A stretch of DNA of 64,000 bases from JABWBR01 sp036741235 (GCA_036741235.1 DAINSQ010000001.1:124001-188000), one strand, 5' to 3'. Shown: positions 25,777 to 34,814, counted from the stretch's first letter. The notes: generated by a model not told the origin, from the letters alone. Numbers and translations are program-made.

Positions 25777-27375
25777 TTACATTCTGAAAACGCCGTATTG
25801 GTTTTCGCTTTTAATGGGGCTATTGTTCACAACGGCCAGGCAAAAGCCGAGGTAATTGCGGGTTTCGCGGGGGTCGATCACTCCGTCATCCCATAGTTGT
25901 CCGGTAGCGTACCAGGCATTTGATTGTTGTTCGACCTCCTGCATCATAAAGGCGCGCATCATCTGGGCTTGTTGTTCGTCAAAGGGTTCTCCTGTAGTTT
26001 CGGCGGCCTGGCGCTGTATGATCTCCATTACGCCGCTGAGTTGTTCGGGGCCCATCACGGCGATGCGGGAATTGGGATAACTGAACAGGAACCGGGGTTG
26101 GTAGGCCTGGCCGGCCATGGCATAATTGCCGGCGCCGTATGAAGCGCCCATAATGATCGTAATGGCGGGCACATCGCTGTTGGAAACTGCGTTGATCAAC
26201 TTGGCGCCGTGTTTGATGATGCCTTCTTGTTCGTATTGACGGCCTACCATAAAACCGGTAATGTTTTGAAAAAACAGGATCGGTACTTGGCTGCGGTTGC
26301 AGAGTTGTATAAAGTGAGCGCCTTTGTTGGCGGCATCGGGAAAAAGCACGCCATTGTTGGCGATGACACCTACGGGGTAGCCATGAATCTCTGCAAAACC
26401 GGTGACCAGGGTAGGGCCCCAATCGGGTTTAAACGCTAAAAATCGCGAGCCGTCGACGATTCGGGCAATTACCTCGTGCATATCAAACGGTTTGCGTATG
26501 TCAGGTGAAAGAATGCCGAGGATTTCAGCCGGATCGTAAACAGGTTCTTCGATGTTGCCGGCAGGCGAAAAATGGGTTCGGGGCGGTCTTAGGCGGCTCG
26601 TCACTTCGCGGGCCAGTCGTATGCCGTCGCGTTCGTCGCGGGCCAGGTAATCGGCTACGCCGCTGATACGGCTGTGCATATCTGCGCCGCCGAGGGTTTC
26701 GTCGTCGACGATTTCATTGGTAGCCATTTTTACCAGTGGCGGGCCGGCGAGGAATACCTTGGCGCGGTTTTTGACAAAAATAGTGTAATCTGACATGCCC
26801 GGCACGTAGGCGCCGCCGGCAGTGCTATTCCCGAAAACAACAGATATAGTTGGAATGCCGGCCCGTGAGCGGCGGGTGATATCTCGAAACGAAGCGCCTC
26901 CATAGTTAAAAATTTTGGCTTGTTCGGGCAGGTTGGCGCCGGCCGATTCCACGAGGTTAATCATGGGGAGTTCGTTTTGGAAGGCAATTTCGCCTAGTCG
27001 CAGGCTTTTCTGCAAGGTAGCATAATCTACCGATCCGCCTTTATTGGTGCCCACATTTGCCACCAGCATACACAAGCGTTTATTAACCAGGCCGATGCCG
27101 CCAACCGTAGTGCCCCCGGGGCCAAAGCCCTTGCCGCCCAACCCTGCCAGCGGTAGTAACTCAAGAAAAGGGCTGTCGGGGTCGAGTAACAGTTCCAGGC
27201 GTTCGCGGGCAGTCAATTTGCCTTGGCTGCGCGCCTTTTCGAGGTGTTTTTCCTTGCCCTGGAAAAGGCTGGCCTGCATATGGTTGCGCAGCGTGTCAAC
27301 CAATTCCATCATGCCGGAATAATTGGCCTGGTAGCCGGGGCTGTTGGTATTGATCTTAGTGGGCAAAACTTGCAT
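25777..27375 (-). CDS. acyl-CoA carboxylase beta subunit (carboxyltransferase)
   Basis: A 532-residue carboxyltransferase with two crotonase-like halves. The first shows KLTARERLELLLDPDSPFLEL, GKGFGPGGTTVGGIG, LVESAGANLPEQAKIFNYGG, GNSTAGGAYVPGMSDYT and VFLAGPPLVKMATNEIVDDE. The second shows VGVIANNGVLFPDAANKGAHFI, ILFFQNITGFMVGRQYEQEG and MGASYGAGNYAMAGQAYQPR. It transfers the carboxyl group from biotin to an acyl-CoA and partners the alpha subunit two genes downstream. It belongs with the MCC/GCC/PCC-like beta subunits and the acceptor acyl group is not certain. Its 5' end overlaps the TetR gene by 20 bp, so the two are co-transcribed. Confidence 0.9.
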   Translation of the reverse strand: MQVLPTKINTNSPGYQANYSGMMELVDTLRNHMQASLFQGKEKHLEKARSQGKLTARERLELLLDPDSPFLELLPLAGLGGKGFGPGGTTVGGIGLVNKRLCMLVANVGTNKGGSVDYATLQKSLRLGEIAFQNELPMINLVESAGANLPEQAKIFNYGGASFRDITRRSRAGIPTISVVFGNSTAGGAYVPGMSDYTIFVKNRAKVFLAGPPLVKMATNEIVDDETLGGADMHSRISGVADYLARDERDGIRLAREVTSRLRPPRTHFSPAGNIEEPVYDPAEILGILSPDIRKPFDMHEVIARIVDGSRFLAFKPDWGPTLVTGFAEIHGYPVGVIANNGVLFPDAANKGAHFIQLCNRSQVPILFFQNITGFMVGRQYEQEGIIKHGAKLINAVSNSDVPAITIIMGASYGAGNYAMAGQAYQPRFLFSYPNSRIAVMGPEQLSGVMEIIQRQAAETTGEPFDEQQAQMMRAFMMQEVEQQSNAWYATGQLWDDGVIDPRETRNYLGFCLAVVNNSPIKSENQYGVFRM

Positions 27376-27976
27376 AGCTATAGCTGAAATTGTGCCGCCC
27401 CTTTTCTGTCAGGTGCGGAATGACTAAATCCCAAATGCTTTTTCGCAATTCTTCGATCTGTAAGTCGCCTGCGCCGATAATCGCTGTTTTTTCAATCCAG
27501 AAATTCATTAGCATCCATACTGTCTGCGCAAGCCGGTTATAATGGCCGTTTTCGTGCTCTGGGCGCATATTGCCGGAGCCTACCGAATAGTCAATTACAG
27601 CGCGGATGTATTGAATAGACTGGTCGATATAACGCCGGTGCAGGGCTGCAATACCGGGATAAACGCGAATGAGATGCACCATATCCAGGTAAAAAAACTG
27701 GTATTTGTGGGCCACTTCCAGCAATGGCAATAGTTGCCGGTTGATATTCTCAAAGGAGGGAATTTGCTGCACGCCGGCCAAAATTTCGTCGCGCTCTTCT
27801 TCCATTTGCTTAAAAGCCGCCTCTATAATAAAATCTTTATTTTTAAAATGATAGGCCAGGTTGCCCGTACTGATGCCGGTTTCGGCGGCAATATCCCGCA
27901 GCGTGATATTATTGACGCCAAGTTGGTTGAACAGTGTTACGGCGGCGGCTATGATTTTTTGCTTCGTTGGCTTCAT
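27356..27976 (-). CDS. TetR-family transcriptional regulator of the acyl-CoA pathway
   Basis: A 206-residue TetR-type repressor. The N-terminal helix-turn-helix is KIIAAAVTLFNQLGVNNITLRDIAAETGISTGNLAYHFKNKDFI, at residues 7-50. The C-terminal part (about 60-206) is alpha-helical and should bind the inducer, probably an acyl-CoA of the pathway. It is the first gene of the leftward operon TetR-carboxylase beta-FMO-carboxylase alpha-ECH-BKACE and overlaps the next gene by 20 bp. A 19-bp inverted repeat 53 bp upstream recurs upstream of the acyl-CoA dehydrogenase, which suggests self-regulation and control of that gene too. Confidence 0.88.
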   Translation of the reverse strand: MKPTKQKIIAAAVTLFNQLGVNNITLRDIAAETGISTGNLAYHFKNKDFIIEAAFKQMEEERDEILAGVQQIPSFENINRQLLPLLEVAHKYQFFYLDMVHLIRVYPGIAALHRRYIDQSIQYIRAVIDYSVGSGNMRPEHENGHYNRLAQTVWMLMNFWIEKTAIIGAGDLQIEELRKSIWDLVIPHLTEKGRHNFSYSYASFAH

Positions 27977-27993
27977 GCCGTATCGTTTTGCTT

Positions 27994-28001
27994 CAAAATT
28001 A
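27994..28001 (-). promoter_or_regulatory. -7 promoter element of the TetR/carboxylase operon
   Basis: Read on the minus strand this is TAATTTTG, a match to TAnnTTTG, 17 bp before the TetR start codon. No good -33 TTG is seen. The operator-like repeat lies 28 bp further upstream. Confidence 0.4.
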
Positions 28002-28029
28002 GGGCAGATTGCGCTATTGTTTTAAAAAA

Positions 28030-28048
28030 ATTAGAACAAAAAATCTAA
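28030..28048. promoter_or_regulatory. operator-like inverted repeat, copy 2
   Basis: ATTAGAACAAAAAATCTAA, identical over 19 bp to 13429-13447, with arms TTAGA/TCTAA and 8 bp between. It lies in the 198-bp gap between the TetR gene and the divergent PorE-like gene, just upstream of the -7 element for TetR. Confidence 0.6.
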
Positions 28049-28140
28049 AATTTAAATAAATAATAGAACTAACAATCGGGCGTTGAAAAAATAAGCCCTC
28101 ATAAGGATAAAAGTAGCGTGTCGTTAAAATACATGTTTGC

Positions 28141-28148
28141 TAAGTTTG
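28141..28148 (+). promoter_or_regulatory. -7 promoter element of the PorE-like gene
   Basis: TAAGTTTG, a full match to TAnnTTTG, 26 bp before the ATG at 28175. The -33 TTG is not evident. Confidence 0.4.
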
Positions 28149-28174
28149 TGGAAGATTAACAAGGAAGAGGAAAG

Positions 28175-30151
28175 ATGCAAAATGCAAAGGACTTTCGGAG
28201 CAGCAGTACACGGCTAGGAGCCCTGCTTATTGTTGTTGCCTTGATTGGCGCACAAATACCTGTTGCCGGTCAGGAATACATGACGGCCGACAATGTAAAA
28301 GGAAAAGCAAGGGTACAATATGCCGAAGCATTATCGCACTACCGTATGCAGCGCTACAGTGCTGCAATTGAAGTGCTCGACAAACTGATAGAATCGAAGC
28401 CCAAGCTTGTTGATGCCTGGTTATTGCGGGCCAACGTTTATCTTGATACACGAAATTACGCTGCCGCCGAGGCTGACTTTGAGCAGGCAATCGCGCTTGA
28501 TCGCAACTATTATTGGCGGGGAATATATGATGCCGGGCGCGCCGAGCAAATGCAGATGAAATACGACGAAGCTATTGGCCATTTTGAGCTTTATGCAGGC
28601 AACGACCGGCTCAAGCCGGCTCAGCGCCGGGAAGTGGAGCGGGAACTGGCCAATGCGCGATTTGCCCGTGAGGCCGTAAAAAATCCCGAAAATTTTGCTC
28701 CGCAACCACTCAGTGACAGCATCAATACGCCGGCGCTTGAATATTTACCGTCGCTGACTGCCGATGGAGACAACCTGGTGTATACCGTCAATGCCGATGG
28801 GCAGGAAGATTTTTACGTAAGCCGCCGCGATAAAGGCGTTTGGCGCAAAGGCCGTCCTATTGCCGCACTCAATACCCGGCTCAGCGAAGGCGCCCAACAA
28901 ATTTCTCCTGATGGTCGCGTATTGGTATATGCCGCCGATTATGGCGCGGCAGGCTTAGGCAATTACGACATCTATATGTCTGAGGTGCGACAAGCGCGCT
29001 GGGCCAAACCCGTCAACCTGGGCACTCCGGTGAATTCCAATGCATGGGATTCACAGCCCTGCCTGGCCGCCGATGGGCAAACGCTGTTTTTTGCCAGTGC
29101 GCGGCCCGGTGGGCTAGGCGGCCGAGATATCTGGATGAGCAAACGCGGCAGCGACGGCATATGGAGCGCCCCCCTCAACCTGGGCGCTCCGGTGAATACC
29201 CCCGACGACGAGCAGTCGCCTTTTTTTCACCCCGATGGGCATACGCTGTATTTTATGTCGAACGGCCACCCAGGTATGGGCGGCGCTGATTTGTTTGTCG
29301 CCAAAATTGACGAAGATGGAAAATGGAGCGAACCTAAAAACCTTGGCTACCCTATCAATACTTTTGCCGATGAAGGCGCGCTGTATGTAAGCACCGATGG
29401 TCGAACAGGGTACTATGCCAGCGATAAGTCGACTGCCCAGGGGCAGCGCCTGAATCTGGATATTTATACGTTTGAGATGCCCATGGCAGCCCGGCCAGGG
29501 CCTGTAACGTACGTCAAGGCCACCATTTTTGATAGCGAAAGCCGTCGCCGGCTGGAGGCCAAGGCAGAGGTTTTTGATGTGCAATCTGCCGTCAGGTTGC
29601 GCGAAATAGCTTCGAGTTCCAACGGGGAGTTTCTCATCTGCCTGCCGGCGGGTCACAATTATGCGCTTAATGTATCAAAGGAAGGATATTTGTTTCACTC
29701 CGAGCATTATGCCTTGTCAGAAGCGACGAGTTTTGAAAAGCCTTTTGTAGTAGAAATCGGTCTAACGCCCATTCCGGAAGAAGGGCTGTTGGGCGATGTG
29801 TTGCCAGGCAACAAACCTGTTGTATTGCGCAATGTCTTTTTCCAAAGCGGCTCGGCAGCGCTGCGCCCAGAATCGATTGCCGAATTGAACCGGCTTAAAA
29901 AGCTGCTGGAAGAGCATTCCGCTTTGAAAATCCGCATTCAGGGTCACACCGATAACCAGGGCGAAGCGGCTGATAATCTGGTCTTATCAGAAAACAGGGC
30001 TAAAGCAGTGTATAATTACCTGGTAGATAACGGTATTGCCGCTAATAGGCTCAGTTACCTGGGATTTGGCGAAAGCCAGCCCATCGACACCAATGATACG
30101 CCGGAAGGCCGCCAAAACAACCGGAGAACGGAATTTGTTATCATGCGATAG
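28175..30151 (+). CDS. PorE-like TPR / WD40-like (PD40) / OmpA protein
   Basis: A 658-residue exported protein. A signal peptide with a hydrophobic core (GALLIVVALIGAQIPVAGQ) occupies residues about 15-33. TPR repeats follow at about 50-150 (AEALSHYRMQRYSAAIEVLDKL, VDAWLLRANVYLDTRNYAAA). PD40 repeats at about 185-440 carry recurring phrases such as NLGTPVNS, SPDGRVLVYAA and HPDGHTLYFMSN. A carboxypeptidase-regulatory-like domain lies at about 450-540. The end is an OmpA peptidoglycan-binding domain (RIQGHTDNQGEAADNLVLSE, NRRTEFVIMR). The same order is found in PorE, which anchors the T9SS trans-envelope complex to peptidoglycan. Such proteins are numerous in Bacteroidota, so true PorE identity is uncertain. 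Confidence 0.8.
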   Translation: MQNAKDFRSSSTRLGALLIVVALIGAQIPVAGQEYMTADNVKGKARVQYAEALSHYRMQRYSAAIEVLDKLIESKPKLVDAWLLRANVYLDTRNYAAAEADFEQAIALDRNYYWRGIYDAGRAEQMQMKYDEAIGHFELYAGNDRLKPAQRREVERELANARFAREAVKNPENFAPQPLSDSINTPALEYLPSLTADGDNLVYTVNADGQEDFYVSRRDKGVWRKGRPIAALNTRLSEGAQQISPDGRVLVYAADYGAAGLGNYDIYMSEVRQARWAKPVNLGTPVNSNAWDSQPCLAADGQTLFFASARPGGLGGRDIWMSKRGSDGIWSAPLNLGAPVNTPDDEQSPFFHPDGHTLYFMSNGHPGMGGADLFVAKIDEDGKWSEPKNLGYPINTFADEGALYVSTDGRTGYYASDKSTAQGQRLNLDIYTFEMPMAARPGPVTYVKATIFDSESRRRLEAKAEVFDVQSAVRLREIASSSNGEFLICLPAGHNYALNVSKEGYLFHSEHYALSEATSFEKPFVVEIGLTPIPEEGLLGDVLPGNKPVVLRNVFFQSGSAALRPESIAELNRLKKLLEEHSALKIRIQGHTDNQGEAADNLVLSENRAKAVYNYLVDNGIAANRLSYLGFGESQPIDTNDTPEGRQNNRRTEFVIMR

Positions 30152-30183
30152 AAAAGAATGCCGATATAATCGAACATATGCCC

Positions 30184-30191
30184 TAAATTTG
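30184..30191 (+). promoter_or_regulatory. -7 promoter element of the E2 gene
   Basis: TAAATTTG, a full match to TAnnTTTG, 39 bp before the ATG at 30231, with no evident -33 TTG. Confidence 0.4.
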
Positions 30192-30230
30192 CGGCAACTA
30201 ACCGAATAGCACTAAGTTAATTATTGAGTT

Positions 30231-31571
30231 ATGGCGCAAGTGGAACTAATCATGCCCAAAATGGGCGAAAGTATAATGGAAGCTACCATCCTGCGTTGGG
30301 TCAAGCAGGTAGGCGATAGCGTAGAAGCCGACGAGACGATCCTGGAGATTGCCACTGACAAAGTGGACTCGGAGGTGCCGTCGCCGGTAAGCGGCACTAT
30401 TGCCCAGATTCTGTACCAGGAAAACGACGTTGTCGGTATTGGCAAAGTGATTGCCGTTATTGCCACTGAGGGCGAGTCGGTAAAGCCTACGCCAAGCGTT
30501 GTCGAGGCGCCCGTCGCAACTCCTGCAGCTTCGTCAAATGGCAACGGAGCGGCTCAGGCTCCTGTGCAGGCAGCCGTTGACGCGCCGCTTGAAAAAGTTT
30601 CTTCTTCATCCGGCCGGTTTTATTCGCCCCTGGTGCGCACGATTGCCCAAAAAGAGCAAATCAGCATGTCGGAACTCGACCAGATTGGCGGCAGCGGCGC
30701 ACAAGGGCGGGTGACGAAAAAGGATATCCTGGAATACGTGCAAAACCGCGGCGTAGCCCCTGTAGCGCCCGCTCAACCTCAGCAGCAACCACAACAAGTT
30801 GTTGCAGCGCCGCAACAGCAACCCGCTGCGCCTAAACCCGCCCCAACTGTGAGCATCAGCGGCGATGTGGAAATTGTGGAAATGGACCGCATGCGCAAGC
30901 TCATCGCCGAACACATGGTGATGTCGAAGCATACTTCGCCTCACGTAACCTCGTTTGTAGAAGTAGATGTTACGAATATTGTCAAGTGGCGCGAGAAAAA
31001 TAAAAAAGCTTTCCTCGATAAATACGGCGAAAATGTGACTTATACACCGATCTTTATTGAAGCGGTGGTAAAAGCAATTCGCGATTTTCCCAATATCAAT
31101 ATCTCGCTCGACGGCACGCGTATTATTCGCAAAAAATACATCAATATCGGCATGGCTACGGCGCTCCCCAGCGGCAACCTGATCGTGCCGGTGATCAAAA
31201 ATGCCGACCAACTCAATCTCATCGGGCTCACCAAACAGGTAAACGACCTGGCCAACCGCGCCCGCAACAACCAGCTGAAACCCGACGAAATTCAGGACGG
31301 CACTTTCACGCTGACTAATGTGGGCACTTTCGGCAATGTGATGGGCACGCCGATTATCAACCAGCCGCAGGTGGCTATCATGGCTATTGGCGCTATACGC
31401 AAAAAACCGGCTGTGGTAGAAACCGAATACGGCGATCTGATTGCGGTGCGCCACATGATGTTCCTGTCGTTGTCTTATGATCATCGCATCGTAGACGGCT
31501 TCCTCGGCGGTTCTTTCCTGCGCAAAGTGGGCGACTATCTGGAGGCTTTTGATGGAAATATGCCCATATAG
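30231..31571 (+). CDS. 2-oxo acid dehydrogenase E2 (dihydrolipoamide acyltransferase)
   Basis: A 446-residue E2. One lipoyl domain (1 to about 80) has the lipoylated Lys in IATDKVDSEVPS. A Ser/Ala-rich linker follows, then the E3/E1-binding domain near 125-160 (YSPLVRTIAQKEQISMSELD, GSGAQGRVTKKDILEYV). A Pro/Gln linker leads to the catalytic domain (about 215-446) ending in SLSYDHRIVDGFLGGSFL, with the HRxxDG active site. It transfers an acyl group from lipoamide to CoA. No E1 or E3 gene lies nearby, so whether it serves the pyruvate, 2-oxoglutarate or branched-chain complex is open; the overall form fits the branched-chain/BfmB-like E2s of Bacteroidota. Confidence 0.9.
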   Translation: MAQVELIMPKMGESIMEATILRWVKQVGDSVEADETILEIATDKVDSEVPSPVSGTIAQILYQENDVVGIGKVIAVIATEGESVKPTPSVVEAPVATPAASSNGNGAAQAPVQAAVDAPLEKVSSSSGRFYSPLVRTIAQKEQISMSELDQIGGSGAQGRVTKKDILEYVQNRGVAPVAPAQPQQQPQQVVAAPQQQPAAPKPAPTVSISGDVEIVEMDRMRKLIAEHMVMSKHTSPHVTSFVEVDVTNIVKWREKNKKAFLDKYGENVTYTPIFIEAVVKAIRDFPNINISLDGTRIIRKKYINIGMATALPSGNLIVPVIKNADQLNLIGLTKQVNDLANRARNNQLKPDEIQDGTFTLTNVGTFGNVMGTPIINQPQVAIMAIGAIRKKPAVVETEYGDLIAVRHMMFLSLSYDHRIVDGFLGGSFLRKVGDYLEAFDGNMPI

Positions 31572-31624
31572 GAGAAATTAGCCTGGTAGTCTGATAAAAA
31601 TCACCCCTTCTTTCGCGTTGTGAG

Positions 31625-31651
31625 CTTATACTTGTAAATAACAAGCGTAAG
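31625..31651. promoter_or_regulatory. imperfect inverted repeat before the P-type ATPase gene
   Basis: CTTATACTTGT (31625-31635), 5 bp, ACAAGCGTAAG (31641-31651): 11-bp arms with two mismatches, ending 6 bp before the ATG. It overlaps TATACTTG (31627-31634 region), a near match to the -7 element. It is a possible operator or leader hairpin. Confidence 0.3.
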
Positions 31652-31657
31652 CAAATC

Positions 31658-34285
31658 ATGGCGAAAGGGCGGCAGGCATACTTATACAGTGTTGAGGAGT
31701 TGGAGCGCCAACTGTCGGTCGACGCCGGCTATGGCCTCAGTGAGGATGAAGCGGCAGCCCGGTTGCGCCGCTACGGCCCCAATGCGCTGGAGCGTTACAA
31801 GCCCGAATCCTGGATTCGTATTCTTCTGCGGCAGTTTTTGAGTCCTCTGTTTTTTGTCTTGCTTGTCGCCGTCGTATTATCCGTTTTTTTTGAAGAATGG
31901 TTGGAAGGTATTGCCGTAGCGGTTGTCATACTGATCAATGCGCTTATCGGTTTTTTTATGGAATTACAGGCCCAGCGCTCCATGGAGGCATTGCGACGGC
32001 TGGCGCAAACCTGTGCCCATGTTTGGCGCAATGGGGTATTGGTGAAAATTGACGCCGACCGGATCGTGCCCGGCGATTTGCTATTTCTGGAGGCCGGCGA
32101 CGTGGTAGCCGCCGATGCGCGTATCATTTCAAGAGAACAACTTCAACTATCAGAAGCGCTACTCACTGGCGAAAGTCTGCCCGTTTCAAAACACGCAGAA
32201 ACCCTGGATAAAGAAACTGTTTTGGCTGAGCGAGCCAACATGGTTTACAAAGGCACAACAGTTGTACGCGGCAATGCAAGAGCTCTGGTAACGGCCACCG
32301 GGGCCGGTACAGAGTTGGGGGAGATTGTGCGCTTGACGGCTACTGCCGACAAAGAAGTGACTCCGCTGGAGAAAAAACTGCAACTATTGGGTCGCCGGCT
32401 CATTGTTCTTGCTCTTTTTGCAGCAGTCATCGTGATTATTGCCGGGCTAACACAAGGCAAACCCATTCTGCTGGTTGTAGAAACCGCAATAGCTTTGGCC
32501 ATCGCCGCGATTCCGGAGGGCTTGCCCGTAGTGGCTACCATTGCGCTTGCCGGCGGGATGTTGAGGTTGGCCAAACATCAGGTTATTGTAAAACGCCTCA
32601 GCGCAGTAGAAACACTCGGAGAAGTAGACGTAATTCTGACCGATAAAACCGGCACGCTCACAGAAAACAAGCTGGCGGTGAGGCAGTGGATCGCCGAGGG
32701 CTTTTCGCAACAACAAGGCGAGCCTGTTAAATCTCACCCCGCCTTTCCCTGGTTATTGAAAGTATCAACGTTGTGCAATAACGCCCAGCTGGCCGAAGAT
32801 CACGAGCGGCACGCCGGCGATCCGCTCGAAATCGCCTTGTTGGAATGGGCGAAAAAAGAAAACATTGACACGCATCAGTTGCGCATGGAATTCCCTCGGC
32901 AGCGGGAAGAACCTATCGAAAGCTCAACAAGGTTGAAGGCGACAGCGCATTAGCAGCCAGACAACGCAGCATTGATGCATTGTGTGAAAGGGGCGCCGGA
33001 GACGCTCTTACCCCGTTGTAACCGCGTAATGACGCCTCAAGGCGTTGCCGATTTATTTCTTACCCATGACTGGCTGGCGAAAACGCATGCGATTGCAGCG
33101 GAGGGACTACGCGTGCTGGCGATGGCCTATGGAGAGGAGGCGAAGGGGCGAGGGGGGGCGTTTGATAATCTCATTTTTTTGGGACTTGTGGCCTTTTACG
33201 ACCCGCCCAGGGCTGACGCTAAGGAGGCGCTGGCTACCTGCAAGAAAGCGGGTATAAAAGTAATGATGGTAACCGGCGATCATCCTGCCATTGCAGGGCA
33301 GGTAGCGCAAATGACGGGGTTAGTGCATCGCAGCGATGTAGCAGTTTTGCAGGGCAAAATTATTGGCGAAGCAGACAAATTGAGCAAAGCCGAACGCAAT
33401 AAATTACTCAAATCGATTGTATTTGCTAGGGTTTCACCGGCAGATAAGCTGGCTTTGGCTACTATGCTGCAAGCGCAAGGTAAAGTGGTGGGCATGACCG
33501 GCGACGGCGTCAACGATGCGCCGGCACTTAAAAAAGCCGACATCGGCATTGCCATGGGCAAAAGAGGCTCCGAAGCGGCCAAAGAAGCCGCCGACCTGGT
33601 ATTGCAAGACGATTCCTTTCCCGCTATTGTTATGGCGATCAAACAGGGGCGCGTTATCTATGACAATATCCGCCATTTCGTTATCTATCTGCTGTCATGC
33701 AACCTCAGCGAACTGTTAGTCGTAACCATTGCCGCCTTCGCCAACCTGGCCACTCCCCTGTTGCCCCTGCAAATCCTTTTTCTCAATATGATTACCGACG
33801 TCTTTCCGGCGCTTGCGCTGGGCCTCAATCCGGCTTCCAAAAATGTAATGCGCCGACCGCCGCGTTCGCAGCGCGAAGGCGTTATCGCGCCTGCCCAGTG
33901 GCGGGCTATTTTTGCCTATGCAGTGGTAATGACCCTGGGGGCGCTCGGCGCGTTGTTATGGGGGACGCACTATATGGGCGTCAGTGCAGCTTCGGCCAAC
34001 ACCTCGGTATTTTATGCGCTGATCCTGGCGCAATTACTACACGTATTTAATATGCCGACCCGGGAAGACGGCTTCTGGTTTAATAGCGTGACTCGCAACA
34101 GGTATATCTGGATAGCTCTGCCGCTGTGTATCTTGCTCACAGGTTTGGCTTATTTCATACCAGTAACCAGAACTGTTTTACAGCTCAATTACCTGCATTG
34201 GAATGAATGGATGGTGGTGGGTATTGCCGGCATAGCGCCGCTGGTAGTTATACAAATTTTAAAACGTATAAAAATCATCCAATAG
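31658..34285 (+). pseudogene. P-type cation (Ca2+/PMR1-like) ATPase interrupted by an in-frame amber codon
   Basis: Together the two parts (31658-32953 and 32972-34285) make an 875-codon type II P-type ATPase in one frame. The first part has the N-terminal cation-ATPase domain, LLTGESLPVSK, AIPEGLPVVATIALAGGM in TM4 (typical of Ca2+ pumps) and the phosphorylation site DKTGTLTENK near residue 329. A TAG at 32951-32953 (codon 432), inside the nucleotide-binding domain, follows ATAH; reading through it gives QPDNAALMHCVKGAPETLL, normal for the family. The second part has MTGDGVNDAPALKKADIGIAMG and six membrane segments. One C-to-T change (CAG to TAG) would explain it. It is a recent pseudogene, a suppressed stop, a two-chain product or a sequence error. 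The kinase gene follows after 1 bp. Confidence 0.8.
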
Positions 34286-34286
34286 C

Positions 34287-34814
34287 ATGAAAAAGCCCGA
34301 AAACAGCGATCGTCCCCTGCTCGTACTGGTGGCGGGATTGCCGGGATCGGGCAAAACCAGTTTCGCACAACGGCTGGCAGCCGCTACCGGAGCCTGTCAT
34401 TATAATAGCGACCTGGTGCGCGAAGCGATGGGGCTGCGGGGCGTATATGATGAAGCTGCCAAAGCCAGGGTATATCGGGAATTGGAAAACAAATGCCGGG
34501 AAGCCTTATTGGAAAAACACAGCGTAGTTGTCGACGCTACTTTTTATAAAAAACAACTGCGCCGGCCGTACGAAATCATGGCCGAAATAACCGGCGCATT
34601 ATTAGTGGTTTTCGTCATCACAGCGCCGGAAGAAATTATCCGGCAACGCACCGCCAAGATCCGGCCCCATACCGATGCCAATTTTGCGGTGTATCAGCGC
34701 ATCAAAGCAGAATTTGAGCCTTTTGATCAACCTCATTTTCCCCTTGATTCGGGAGCGGATTCACTTGATAGTATGGTGAGCAAAGCCCGGCAACTATTAG
34801 AAAAACGGCTATGA
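34287..34814 (+). CDS. P-loop kinase-like ATPase (COG0645)
   Basis: A 175-residue protein. The Walker A motif LVAGLPGSGKTSFAQRLA is at residues 11-28. DLVREAMGLRGVYDEAAKARVYRELE and VVDATFYKKQLRRPYEIM follow, and a Walker-B-like strand ALLVVFVITAPEE precedes an Arg-containing lid (RQRTAKIRPHTD). The fold is that of small-molecule kinases of the zeta/chloramphenicol phosphotransferase type. In many bacteria this domain is fused behind the COG2187 phosphotransferase domain (for example Rv2004c). Here the two are separate, adjacent genes overlapping by 4 bp (ATGA). The substrate is unknown. Confidence 0.75.
   Translation: MKKPENSDRPLLVLVAGLPGSGKTSFAQRLAAATGACHYNSDLVREAMGLRGVYDEAAKARVYRELENKCREALLEKHSVVVDATFYKKQLRRPYEIMAEITGALLVVFVITAPEEIIRQRTAKIRPHTDANFAVYQRIKAEFEPFDQPHFPLDSGADSLDSMVSKARQLLEKRL

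Noticed and set aside
31658..34285. Frameshift in the P-type ATPase
   Set aside because: Both halves are in the same frame; only a TAG codon separates them, so it is a nonsense change.
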